DNA of 55,555 nucleotides from Dehalococcoidia bacterium (lineage in GTDB: Bacteria > Chloroflexota > Dehalococcoidia > Lucifugimonadales > Lucifugimonadaceae): contig PAOU01000011.1 in the NCBI GenBank assembly GCA_002708085.1, positions 1 to 55,555 of the forward strand. The letters are read 5' to 3'. Made by a program: the position numbers and the translations under genes. Shown piece by piece: positions 19,765 to 29,182 of this stretch. The notes below the pieces were generated by a model, which worked only from the letters and a program-made list of their open reading frames with translations, was not told the DNA's origin and did no database searches. The first letter of the stretch is position 1. Each line of letters begins with the position of its first letter.

Positions 19765-21081
19765 TTAAACAAAATGAGAGAGTAAATCTTCATGGGTTTC
19801 TCTTCTTTTTATTACTTGATGATTACCTTTGTTAACTATTATTATAGTAGGCCTGCAGTACATATTATAATTGCTAGACATAGCAATATTATACGCCCCA
19901 GATGTAGCTGAGATAATTAAATCATTATGGTTTAATTTTGGAAGGTAAGTTTCGTTGGATAAAATATCGCCTGATTCACAAAATTTTCCTACTATAGTAA
20001 CTTTTTCTGTAGTTTCTTCTAAAATTTTTGTTACAGGGAATATAGAATATTCTGATTGGTATAACGCAGGTCTAATATTATCTCCCATTCCTCCATCTAT
20101 ACTTACATATTTTCTTACTCCAGGAATATTTTTTATGCTTCCTATTTTATAAATTGCTACTCCTGATCTTGCTACTATCGATCTTCCTGGTTCAACTATG
20201 AGATGAGGTTTAGGTAATGAAAGTTCATCACATTTTTTTATTATTGTTTCAGATATCGCATCTGCATATTCTTTAACACTAGGAGGTTTTTTATCCTTAG
20301 ATGTATAAGTAACAGCAAATCCTCCTCCAGGGTTAAAGATTTTTAAGTTTAAGCCATTATTTCTTTGCTGATGAGCAAATTCTAATACGTAATTTATTGC
20401 GAGGACATACGGTTTTGTCTCAAAAATAGGAGACCCTAAATGAAAATGAATACCTTGTAAGTCTAGGTTAGACATTTTTGTGGTTAATTTTATCGCTTCT
20501 TCAGCTTGTCCTGTTTCAATAGGAAACCCAAACTTAGAATCTAGTGTTCCAGTAGTAGTTAAAATGTGAGTTTTAGGGTCAACACTAGGAGAGACTCTGA
20601 TTAAGACCTTTTGAGTTTTTGATGACTCAGAAGCTATTTTATTTAACAAAGAAATTTCATCAAAACTATCTAAAGTAATTGTTTCGATATCCCAATCTAC
20701 AGCTTGTTTTAGTTCTTCATATGATTTGTTATTACCATGAAAATTGACTTTATTTGAAGGAAATTTTGAATATTGAAGTACTGATAATTCACCTCCTGAG
20801 ACAACATCTATTCCTAGATTTTCATCTTCTAAAATCTTTGTAAGATGTGGACTAGAAAATGCTTTTGAAGAATAAGAAATATGGGAATTAGGATAGGATT
20901 GTTTAAATTCATTAACGAATTCTTTACAGATTTCTCTAATGGTACTCTCATCATATACGTAAAGAGGTGTACCATAGATATTTGAAATTTCTTCTAAATT
21001 ACATCCTCCTATTTCTAAAATTCCCTCTTCATTAACTTGAGAAGTAATAGGAAGTATGTTTTTTATATTTTCATTCAACAT
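19765..21081 (-). CDS. lysA: Diaminopimelate decarboxylase
   Basis: PLYVYDE, SYSSKAF PLP-lysine region, HFHLGSPIF, NPGGGFAV, EPGRSIVA. Confidence 0.95.
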   Translation of the reverse strand: MLNENIKNILPITSQVNEEGILEIGGCNLEEISNIYGTPLYVYDESTIREICKEFVNEFKQSYPNSHISYSSKAFSSPHLTKILEDENLGIDVVSGGELSVLQYSKFPSNKVNFHGNNKSYEELKQAVDWDIETITLDSFDEISLLNKIASESSKTQKVLIRVSPSVDPKTHILTTTGTLDSKFGFPIETGQAEEAIKLTTKMSNLDLQGIHFHLGSPIFETKPYVLAINYVLEFAHQQRNNGLNLKIFNPGGGFAVTYTSKDKKPPSVKEYADAISETIIKKCDELSLPKPHLIVEPGRSIVARSGVAIYKIGSIKNIPGVRKYVSIDGGMGDNIRPALYQSEYSIFPVTKILEETTEKVTIVGKFCESGDILSNETYLPKLNHNDLIISATSGAYNIAMSSNYNMYCRPTIIIVNKGNHQVIKRRETHEDLLSHFV

Positions 21082-21132
21082 ATTTGTATAATTTATTTTG
21101 TTTAAAATTTCTTATTTTGTCTAATCTTTATT

Positions 21133-21780
21133 TTATGTAATTTTTTTTATAATTGAATTATTATATTCCCTAAGAATTTCTTCAGTATTCAAACCCATTT
21201 CTTCAAGGCTTGAAACTAAATTAAATAATTTTATTGATATTTCTTCTTTAGATATTTCTTCTTTAGATTTTAATTCAAAAGTAATTTTTTGGGGGATTGT
21301 TTGTTTTTTTATTAAGTTAAGTTTTTTAGCTCTTGAATATAAACTTGCAGATTTTAATAGGGAAGGAAGGTGGTTGGGTATATTTTTTATTAAAGACAAA
21401 GGATCTTCATTTTCTTCTAGTTTTATTTTATCCCATTGTTTATGAACTTCTTTTAAATTTAAGTTACTTTTTTCTGAAGAGAAAATATGAGGATGCCTTC
21501 TTTTAAGTTTTAATGTGGCTTTTTGTAGTATTTCATCAATAAAAAACTTTTTTTCTTTTTTCCCTATATCAGCATGAAAAATGATATGAATAATTATATC
21601 GCCTAGTTCCTCAACAATTTTTTCCTTATCTTTTTCTTCTATAGCAGACACTAATTCATATACTTCTTCAATTAATAAAGTTTTTAATGAGTCATGAGTT
21701 TGTTTTCTGTCCCAGGGACATCCGTTAGAGCTTCTTAAGGTTTCTATTACTTTAATTAATTCTTCAAAATCTCTAGACAT
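21133..21780 (-). CDS. mazG: MazG family nucleotide pyrophosphohydrolase
   Basis: LRSSNGCPWDRKQTHDSLKTLLIEEVYELVSAIE, EELGDIIIHIIFHADI. Confidence 0.93.
   Translation of the reverse strand: MSRDFEELIKVIETLRSSNGCPWDRKQTHDSLKTLLIEEVYELVSAIEEKDKEKIVEELGDIIIHIIFHADIGKKEKKFFIDEILQKATLKLKRRHPHIFSSEKSNLNLKEVHKQWDKIKLEENEDPLSLIKNIPNHLPSLLKSASLYSRAKKLNLIKKQTIPQKITFELKSKEEISKEEISIKLFNLVSSLEEMGLNTEEILREYNNSIIKKIT
21239..21268. repeat. Exact tandem 15-bp duplication inside mazG
   Basis: atttcttctttagat x2; encodes KEEIS-KEEIS on the minus strand. Confidence 0.95.
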
Positions 21781-21848
21781 AGTACAAAATTTCTCCTAAG
21801 TTATGGAAACAATTAATATATTTATATGTTTACAAGAAAATTAATTTT

Positions 21849-22526
21849 ATGAAAGTAGTAGTTTTAATTTTTAAAGGATTATTTGTTATAAGTGTGCCTA
21901 TTCTTTTGATAATCATTGCATCAGATGTTGTCATTAAAACATCATTTATTTATGAATATGATTATTGGAAATACAACATAACTGAAAGGACTAATATTGA
22001 TTTAAATAATTTGAGAGAAATAGGAAGAGATATTAGAGATTACTTTGAGAATGATCAAGAATATTTATCAATTGAGACTACTGTAAATAATCAGAAAAAA
22101 TATTTGTTTAATCAAAGAGAAGTAGAACATATGAAAGATGTTAAAAATCTCATTAATTTTCTAGATTTTATAGGGTTGATTTTAGGTTCTATTTTAATAG
22201 TTTTTTCCTGTTTATTATTTTTTTATGATAAATATTGGAAAAAAACTCTCGTAAATTTAATATTTTCAAGTGGGCTGTTCAGCATCTTTTTAATAATAAG
22301 TATTTTATTAATTTTTTTAGCTTTTTTTGATTATTTTTTTATTTTGTTTCATGAGATTAGTTTTTCAAATGATCTTTGGATTCTGAATCCTAAAACTGAT
22401 TATTTAATAATGATTTTCCCAGAGAAATTTTTTAGAGATGCTTCTTATTTAATAGGATTAATTTCTATTTTAGAATTTTTATTTTTTTATTTGATAATTA
22501 GATATTTATTTAGATTTAAAGGTTAA
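21849..22526 (+). CDS. DUF1461/TIGR01906-like integral membrane protein
   Basis: Multiple TM helices and the soluble segment LREIGRDIRDYFENDQEYLSI...LFNQREVEHMKDVKNL. Confidence 0.65.
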   Translation: MKVVVLIFKGLFVISVPILLIIIASDVVIKTSFIYEYDYWKYNITERTNIDLNNLREIGRDIRDYFENDQEYLSIETTVNNQKKYLFNQREVEHMKDVKNLINFLDFIGLILGSILIVFSCLLFFYDKYWKKTLVNLIFSSGLFSIFLIISILLIFLAFFDYFFILFHEISFSNDLWILNPKTDYLIMIFPEKFFRDASYLIGLISILEFLFFYLIIRYLFRFKG

Positions 22527-23250
22527 CAAAATTCTCAATTTCAGTAATATTACTGATTGTGAGATCTTTATTTTTTGAGTTATTTTTATTATTGATCCAA
22601 ATAGAGTTAAATCCACAATTTTTTGATCCTAAGATATCTGCAGTGTAATTGTCTCCAATATGAAATATTTCTTGACTGGGTACCATTAATTTTTTAATTG
22701 CAATCTCAAAAATATTTTTTGATGGTTTTGCAGTTTCTAATTCATTCGACAATAAGATAAATTGAAAATATTTTAGTAAACCAATTTTTTCTAAATAGAT
22801 ATTGTATGTTTTAGGAGAAGTAAATCCAGTATTAGAAATCAGGCATATCTTATATTTTTTTTTATATATATTTTTAATAAGTTCTTCTACTCCATCAATA
22901 ACTTGAGGAGGATATTTTAGAAAAGCTTTATCAATTATTTTCCCTATAGAAATATTAATTTTTCTTGTTGGGACAATTTTTTCTTTCTGAGAAATTTTCT
23001 CTATTAATTGATTCACTCTATTATCAAAATTTATATCAATTCCTTTTTTATGATCTTCAGTGCATTGTTCTCTTATGTAATTCAATGAAATTTTGATGTT
23101 TTCTAAAGTAATTTTTGAGTTAATTTTTGATAATAATATGAGAATTTCATTAATTCTATATTCAGATCTATTTTCTCCCATTTGAGGTGAATCTTTAATT
23201 AAAGTGTCCCATAGATCGAAAGATATAGCTGAGATTTTTTTATAATTCAT
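22516..23250 (-). CDS. HAD-superfamily hydrolase
   Basis: SFDLWDTLI, ICLISNTG, AKPSKNIFEIAIKKL, FHIGDNYTADILGSKNCGF. Confidence 0.85.
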   Translation of the reverse strand: MNYKKISAISFDLWDTLIKDSPQMGENRSEYRINEILILLSKINSKITLENIKISLNYIREQCTEDHKKGIDINFDNRVNQLIEKISQKEKIVPTRKINISIGKIIDKAFLKYPPQVIDGVEELIKNIYKKKYKICLISNTGFTSPKTYNIYLEKIGLLKYFQFILLSNELETAKPSKNIFEIAIKKLMVPSQEIFHIGDNYTADILGSKNCGFNSIWINNKNNSKNKDLTISNITEIENFVNL

Positions 23251-23323
23251 ATTTAAGATGTTTGTGTTTTTTTTGAACTAGGTAATAATAAATAATAACT
23301 AATTTTATGAGTAAGGAAAATAA

Positions 23324-24307
23324 TTGATAATAGTTACAGGATGTTCAGGTTTTATTGGGTTTCATCTTTCTAAGGAATTGTTAAATAATAATTTGCCAGT
23401 ATTAGGTATTGATAATTTAATTTCTTCACAAAATATTCTTAAAAATTGGAGGTTAGAACAATTAAAGAATTATGGAATAAATTTTATAGATGTAGATATT
23501 ACGAATAAAGCAGAATTAAATAAAAAAATAAGAGACATAAATTTTTCTGGAAATTTTTCTACAATTTATCATTTAGCCGGATTAGCAGGAGTAAGGCAAT
23601 CAGTTCTAGAACCAAAGAAATATTACAATAATAATGTTATGGGGACTATTAATATGTTGAATATAGCTACAGAATTTTCTTTAGAATCTTTTGTTTTTGC
23701 TTCTTCTTCTAGTGTTTATGGGCTTCAAGATAATAGAATTCCTTTCGTAGAAAATGAAACATTAGAAAGTCCTCAATCTCCATATGCATTTTCTAAGTTA
23801 TTTGCTGAATTAATTTCTAAGGATTATTCTAATATTTCTTCTTTGAATGTATCTTTATTAAGATTTTTTACGGTTTATGGTCCTGCTGGAAGGATTGATA
23901 TGAGTATTTTGAAGTTTATCCATAATATTATTAATGAAAATCCTATAAATATTTATGGAGATGGTTTTCAAGAAAGAGATTTTACATATGTGGAAGATAT
24001 TTGCGAAGGAATTATAAAATCTAGTAGAGTTGACGGCTTTGAAACATTTAACTTAGGGTCATCACAACCTTACTCTATAATTAAGGTTCTAAGCATATTA
24101 AAAGAAATAATTAATAAAGAACCAAAAATAGAATATCTTCCAAAGCATTACGCTGATGTGAATTATACGTGGGCAAATATTGATAAAGCTAAGTCACTTT
24201 TGAAATGGCATCCTAAAACAAGTTTAGAAAATGGATTAGAAAAGACAGTGGATTGGTATAAAAATAACAAAGATTTGTTAGCATCAACTTTTGAAAAATT
24301 TAATTGA
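23324..24307 (+). CDS. NAD-dependent sugar epimerase/dehydratase
   Basis: VTGCSGFIGFHLSKELL, SSSSVYG, YAFSKLFAE, nucleotide-sugar epimerase-like C-terminus. TTG start. Confidence 0.88.
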   Translation: MIIVTGCSGFIGFHLSKELLNNNLPVLGIDNLISSQNILKNWRLEQLKNYGINFIDVDITNKAELNKKIRDINFSGNFSTIYHLAGLAGVRQSVLEPKKYYNNNVMGTINMLNIATEFSLESFVFASSSSVYGLQDNRIPFVENETLESPQSPYAFSKLFAELISKDYSNISSLNVSLLRFFTVYGPAGRIDMSILKFIHNIINENPINIYGDGFQERDFTYVEDICEGIIKSSRVDGFETFNLGSSQPYSIIKVLSILKEIINKEPKIEYLPKHYADVNYTWANIDKAKSLLKWHPKTSLENGLEKTVDWYKNNKDLLASTFEKFN

Positions 24308-24334
24308 AATTATACGAATAGATGGAGATTTAAA

Positions 24335-25522
24335 ATTTTACTTTCTAAAATTTCTCTAAAAAACTTTAGGAATCATGTTGATACTTCTATTGATTTAGCT
24401 CCAGGTTTAAATATATTTTTTGGTTCTAATGGTCAAGGTAAAAGCAATTTTGTTGAAAGCATTTATTTGCTAGCTATTGGAAAAACATCTAGATCATCTT
24501 TTGATCAAGAATTAATTAATTATGAAATCAATTCAGGAGATAATTGTTCAATTAAAGCAATTGGATCAGATGGTCCCATTTTGTTCAATATAGAATTTGA
24601 ATTAAAACAAGATATAAAAAATTCAAATTCTAGTATTGAAGATAATAAGGCATTTAAGTATAAAAAAATCTTAAAAATAAATGGAGCTAAAGTTTCTTTG
24701 AATTCTTTTGTAGGCGTTTTTAATGTTGTTATGTTTGAAGCTAATGATTTAATGTTAATTTTTGGAGCTCCTATATTAAGAAGGAGATTTTTAGATATCT
24801 TAATTTCACAAACTGACATTCAGTATTTGAAAGCTCTTCAAAGATATAATCAGGTTATAAAAAATAGGAATAGAATTTTGAAGAATATTTCTTTAAATAA
24901 TTCTAACTATAATGAGTTAAAATTTTGGACAGATAAATTGATTGAAGATGGAAGTATGATAATGTATTTCCGACATAAAATAATTCAGAATTTATTTCAA
25001 CGTACAAGTATTTTATATGATCAATTATCTATAGAAAATGAAACTTTAGAAATAATATATCATCCTAATTTGAAATACTCAGATGATATTGATTTAAAAA
25101 ATCAATTGATACAAAAAAATGACTATGAAAAATTTATTTTTGAATCTATTGAGAGAAAAAAGAATGATGAATTAAGATATGGAACTTCATTAGTTGGCCC
25201 TCACAGAGATGATTTAGATATAAAATTGTCAGGATTTAATATTTCTAATTATGCTTCTAGAGGTCAAATAAGATCTATAGTATTGGCATTAAAGTTAGCT
25301 GAAGCTGAAATTATTAGTGAAATAAAAGAAAGTGATCCTGTAATTATTTTAGATGATGTAATGTCAGAAATGGATTCAGATAGAAGAAGATTAGTTTTAC
25401 AATTAATTAATAATTATGATCAGGTTTTAATTACAGTTCCAGACAGAAAATTATTAGATCAACCCAATCTGAAGTATTCAAAATTATTTAATGTTAATAA
25501 AGGCAAAATTAATATTTTATAA
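24335..25522 (+). CDS. recF: DNA replication and repair protein RecF; apparent ATT start
   Basis: Translation from ATT at 24335: (I/M)LLSKISLKNFRNHVDTSIDLAPGLNIFFGSNGQGKSNFVESIYLLAIGKTSRSS... through C-terminal YGTSLVGPHRDDLDIKL, YASRGQIRSIVLALKLAEAEI, ILDDVMSEMD. The listed TTG at 24467 would delete Walker A. Confidence 0.9.
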   Translation: MLLSKISLKNFRNHVDTSIDLAPGLNIFFGSNGQGKSNFVESIYLLAIGKTSRSSFDQELINYEINSGDNCSIKAIGSDGPILFNIEFELKQDIKNSNSSIEDNKAFKYKKILKINGAKVSLNSFVGVFNVVMFEANDLMLIFGAPILRRRFLDILISQTDIQYLKALQRYNQVIKNRNRILKNISLNNSNYNELKFWTDKLIEDGSMIMYFRHKIIQNLFQRTSILYDQLSIENETLEIIYHPNLKYSDDIDLKNQLIQKNDYEKFIFESIERKKNDELRYGTSLVGPHRDDLDIKLSGFNISNYASRGQIRSIVLALKLAEAEIISEIKESDPVIILDDVMSEMDSDRRRLVLQLINNYDQVLITVPDRKLLDQPNLKYSKLFNVNKGKINIL

Positions 25523-26290
25523 ATGGTAAATAATATTTTAGAAGCAACAAAAATTATTAATTCAAGTAAATACATTGTAGCTGTTACAGGTGCAGGGATT
25601 TCTGTTGATAGTGGAGTTCCAACATTTCAAGGAACTGATGGTCTTTGGACTAGATTTGGAAAACCTAGTTTAAATAGTTACTCTGATTTTATTAAAGATC
25701 CTGATAAATGGTGGCTAAAAGAAATAAAATATACCTCTTCTCCTTACATTAATGAATTAAGAAGAACTCTTGAATTAGCTAAACCTAATATTGGACATAA
25801 AATTTTAAAATTGATGGAAGACTTGGGTTTAATAAAAATGTTGATTACACAAAACATTGATGGTTTACATCAGGATGTAGGTAGTAGAAATTTAATAGAA
25901 ATTCATGGAAGTAGAAAAAAATTTCGATGTATTGGTTGTAATTGGAGAAAAGATAGAGGAGAAAATAAAATTTCTAAAATTCCTGATCCTTGTATGAAAT
26001 GCGGAAAAATTATGAAATTTGATTCTGTGATGTTTGGAGAACCTATTCCGAAGGATGTATTAAACTCTTCTAGAGATTCAATTAATTATGCTGATTGTGT
26101 TTTATCTATAGGGACATCTTCTACTGTAAGGCCTGCAGCAGGATTATTTTGGATTGCTAAATCTCAAAACGCTAAACTAATTGAAATTAATATTTCACCT
26201 ACAAAATTAACTAAATTTTGTGATGTAGTCATAAAGGGTTCTACATCAGAAATTTTACCGAAACTTTTTGATAGTCTTGAAAATCATTAA
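25523..26290 (+). CDS. NAD-dependent protein deacylase, Sir2 family
   Basis: VTGAGISVDSGVPTFQG, TQNIDGLHQDVGSRNLIEIHGS, Cys pairs CIGC/CMKC, FGEPIP. Confidence 0.94.
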   Translation: MVNNILEATKIINSSKYIVAVTGAGISVDSGVPTFQGTDGLWTRFGKPSLNSYSDFIKDPDKWWLKEIKYTSSPYINELRRTLELAKPNIGHKILKLMEDLGLIKMLITQNIDGLHQDVGSRNLIEIHGSRKKFRCIGCNWRKDRGENKISKIPDPCMKCGKIMKFDSVMFGEPIPKDVLNSSRDSINYADCVLSIGTSSTVRPAAGLFWIAKSQNAKLIEINISPTKLTKFCDVVIKGSTSEILPKLFDSLENH

Positions 26291-26291
26291 T

Positions 26292-27014
26292 CTAGTGAAA
26301 TTTATATTTTCTAAAAATCCTATAAATTAATATTAATATAATTTCTAAGAATGCTTTTGAGCCATTAGAGAATTTTACAGAACTACTAGGATTGTAATAC
26401 CACTCAATAGGAATTTCTTTAATATTTTGGTTTAATTTTCTACTTAGAAATAATACTTCTACATCAAAAGAAAACCCATTGATTTTTTGCTGGCTAAAAA
26501 TTTTTGAGGTAGTAAAATTTTTAAAAAGCTTAAATCCACATTGAGTGTCATTGAAGTTTTTTAATAATAACAACCTTACAAAAATATTAAATAATATTCC
26601 CAAATAATGTCTTGTTTGAGGTTCCATATAAACATTTGATTGTGAATGGCTTCTATTTGCAATAATTATGTCTATAGAAGGATCCTGCTGTATTTCGCTT
26701 AGAAACATATCTAATTGATCTATTGACATTGATAAATCAGCATCACATAAAAAACTCCATTTTGCATTTGAAGAAAGAATTCCTTTCTTGACTGCCGCTC
26801 CTTTTCCTTTATGAGTGATGTCTATAATTTTTAAATTAATATTTTTAGAAGCTAATAAATTTACAATTTCAAGAGTATTATCTGTACTTCCATCATTGAT
26901 TATAATTATTTCATATTTAAAATCTTTTTTAGACAAAAAATCTTGAATTTTTTTTAGAGAATTTTCGATAATTGAAGATTCATTATATGCAGGAATTATT
27001 ATTGATAGAAACAT
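26292..27014 (-). CDS. Glycosyltransferase family 2 (dolichyl-phosphate glucosyltransferase-like)
   Basis: SIIIPAYNESSIIENSLKKI, INDGSTDNT, DADLSMSIDQ, NDTQCGFKLF. Confidence 0.88.
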   Translation of the reverse strand: MFLSIIIPAYNESSIIENSLKKIQDFLSKKDFKYEIIIINDGSTDNTLEIVNLLASKNINLKIIDITHKGKGAAVKKGILSSNAKWSFLCDADLSMSIDQLDMFLSEIQQDPSIDIIIANRSHSQSNVYMEPQTRHYLGILFNIFVRLLLLKNFNDTQCGFKLFKNFTTSKIFSQQKINGFSFDVEVLFLSRKLNQNIKEIPIEWYYNPSSSVKFSNGSKAFLEIILILIYRIFRKYKFH

Positions 27015-27026
27015 GCTGAAGATCTA

Positions 27027-28262
27027 TTATCCAAAAAATTCTTTATGCAATGTATTTGTTGCTTTTTCTATATCAGAATCTTTGATTATGCATGTGATTC
27101 TTATCTCAGAAGTTGTAATCATTTCTATATTTACTTTTGCACCAGCTAAATTCTTGAACATTCTAGCAGCATAACCTGGTTGATTTTGAATTCCTGTGCC
27201 TACAATACTTATTTTTGCTAGACCTTGTTCACTATTAATATTCTTTGAGTTAATTTTATTAGAATCATTTAATATCTCTATAGCTTGATTTAAATGATTT
27301 TCTGACAAAGTAAAGCTAAGGTTAGTTTTCCCGTTATTTCCTGCGCTTTGAACTATCACATCTATATTTATACCTTGATTTGCAAGAGGCATGAATATAC
27401 TTGCAGCTACTCCAGGAGTATCATCTAAATCATTAATAGTTATTTTTGATATTTTCCTTTCTGTAGGTATTCCTGTTACTACTTCTCTAATTTCCATTTT
27501 TTTTATTCCTGATTTAATTATTGTTCCTTTAGATATTTTTGATGAATGTTTTACAGATATAGGTATATTATATATTGCTGCTAATTCTATGGACCTAGGA
27601 TGCATTTTTGCACCTAATGATGCCATTTCTAGCATTTCTTCAAAAGATAGATAATGAATTAATTTTGCATTTTTAACTATATTTGGATCTGCTGTAAATA
27701 TTCCTTCTACATCAGTGTAAATTTCACATGATGAAGCTTTTAATGCAGCAGCTAGAGCTACTGCTGTTGTGTCTGAACCACCTCTTCCAAGAGTAGTTAT
27801 ATCTTTAGTTTGTGAAACTCCTTGAAAACCTGCAACAATTACAATTTTTTTTGAGCTTAATTCTTTTTTAAGTCTTGAAATTTCAATTTTGGAAATCCTT
27901 GCAGATCCATGATTTAAATTAGTTTTGATTCCAGCCTGGGGACCTGTAAGACTTATTGAATTTACTCCTAATTTATTAGAATTTATTGCCATTGATAATA
28001 ATGTAGCACTAACTATTTCTCCTGTAGAAAGAAGCATATCTATATCTCTGTTATGTTTACTAGAAATATTTTTAATAATCTTTGTAGCTTGATAGAGAAG
28101 TTGATCAGTTGTTTTTCCCATTGCTGAAACTACTACAACTACATTGAATCCTTCAGAGTGTGTTTTGATAATTTTTTCAGCTATTTTTTTTATAGCAGTT
28201 ACATTTTTTAATGATGAACCACCGTATTTTTGGACTACGGTTTTATTTGATAGAGAAGACAT
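27027..28262 (-). CDS. lysC: Aspartate kinase with ACT domains
   Basis: VVQKYGGSSLKN, VVSAMGKTTDQLL, TLGRGGSDTTAVALAAAL, C-terminal ACT repeats. Confidence 0.96.
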   Translation of the reverse strand: MSSLSNKTVVQKYGGSSLKNVTAIKKIAEKIIKTHSEGFNVVVVVSAMGKTTDQLLYQATKIIKNISSKHNRDIDMLLSTGEIVSATLLSMAINSNKLGVNSISLTGPQAGIKTNLNHGSARISKIEISRLKKELSSKKIVIVAGFQGVSQTKDITTLGRGGSDTTAVALAAALKASSCEIYTDVEGIFTADPNIVKNAKLIHYLSFEEMLEMASLGAKMHPRSIELAAIYNIPISVKHSSKISKGTIIKSGIKKMEIREVVTGIPTERKISKITINDLDDTPGVAASIFMPLANQGINIDVIVQSAGNNGKTNLSFTLSENHLNQAIEILNDSNKINSKNINSEQGLAKISIVGTGIQNQPGYAARMFKNLAGAKVNIEMITTSEIRITCIIKDSDIEKATNTLHKEFFG

Positions 28263-28264
28263 TA

Positions 28265-29182
28265 TTATTTTTTTACTTTAATATATGCACCTTTATTAGT
28301 TGGTTTAGTTATGATGACTCTTCCTTTCAAATTGTGTTTTCTAGCACATTCTAAAAGTTCATATTTTATTGTCATTTCTCTTCCTTTTGAAAAGAACATT
28401 ATTGATGGACCTGATCCTGCAACAAATCCTGAAAGAGCACCTGCATCTAACCCTGAATTTAAGATATATTTCATTTCTTTAAAATTTTCTAATCTTGCAT
28501 CCTGATGAATCATATCTTGGGTGGCTAATTTTAATAGAGAATATTCTTTGTTGTTTAAAGAATTTATCAGTAATGCTACTCTTCCAATATTGAACACAGC
28601 ATTTTTTCTGTCGATCAAAGGGTTTAATAGAGATCTAGATTTTTTTGTTTCAAATTCCATTTCAGGAATATAAATTATTACGTTTAAATCTTCTGCAATT
28701 GAAACTTTTGAAAATCCCCATTCTTTATTGTTAAGTACTGAAATAACACATCCTCCAATCATAGTAGGAGCAATATTATCAGGATGTCCCTCTTCATTGA
28801 TTCCAATTTCGATAAGTTTTTCTAGAGAAGTTTTTTGTTGATTTTTTAAAGTAGAACCAAGCAATAATCCAGCAGCAATAGCTGCTGAACTGCTTCCTAA
28901 TCCTCTTGAAAGGGGAATGTTATTGTTACAATTTATTGAAATCCCATTAATATTGTTATCAATAAAATTTTTTAATTGAATTAGAGTTAAATTATCTTGA
29001 TTAGGGATTTTTTTATAAGATTTTTCTCCAGAATATTTTATTGTAGGTGGTTTTGAAGAATTAATGTCTTGTGTGAGTGTAATTTTATTCCAAATATCTA
29101 CTGCAATTCCTACACAATCAAATCCTGATCCTATATTTCCACTGCTTGCAGGGACATTTACTTCGATTTCATGAAAATTCAT
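28265..29182 (-). CDS. thrB: Homoserine kinase
   Basis: VPASSGNIGSGFDCVGIAV, PLSRGLGSSSAAIAAGL (GHMP motif), EEGHPDNIAPTMIGG. Confidence 0.94.
   Translation of the reverse strand: MNFHEIEVNVPASSGNIGSGFDCVGIAVDIWNKITLTQDINSSKPPTIKYSGEKSYKKIPNQDNLTLIQLKNFIDNNINGISINCNNNIPLSRGLGSSSAAIAAGLLLGSTLKNQQKTSLEKLIEIGINEEGHPDNIAPTMIGGCVISVLNNKEWGFSKVSIAEDLNVIIYIPEMEFETKKSRSLLNPLIDRKNAVFNIGRVALLINSLNNKEYSLLKLATQDMIHQDARLENFKEMKYILNSGLDAGALSGFVAGSGPSIMFFSKGREMTIKYELLECARKHNLKGRVIITKPTNKGAYIKVKK

Noticed and set aside
24467-24469. TTG 24467 as the recF start (supplied ORF)
   Set aside because: Would remove Walker A, which is encoded in frame immediately upstream; treated instead as the ATT-start finding.
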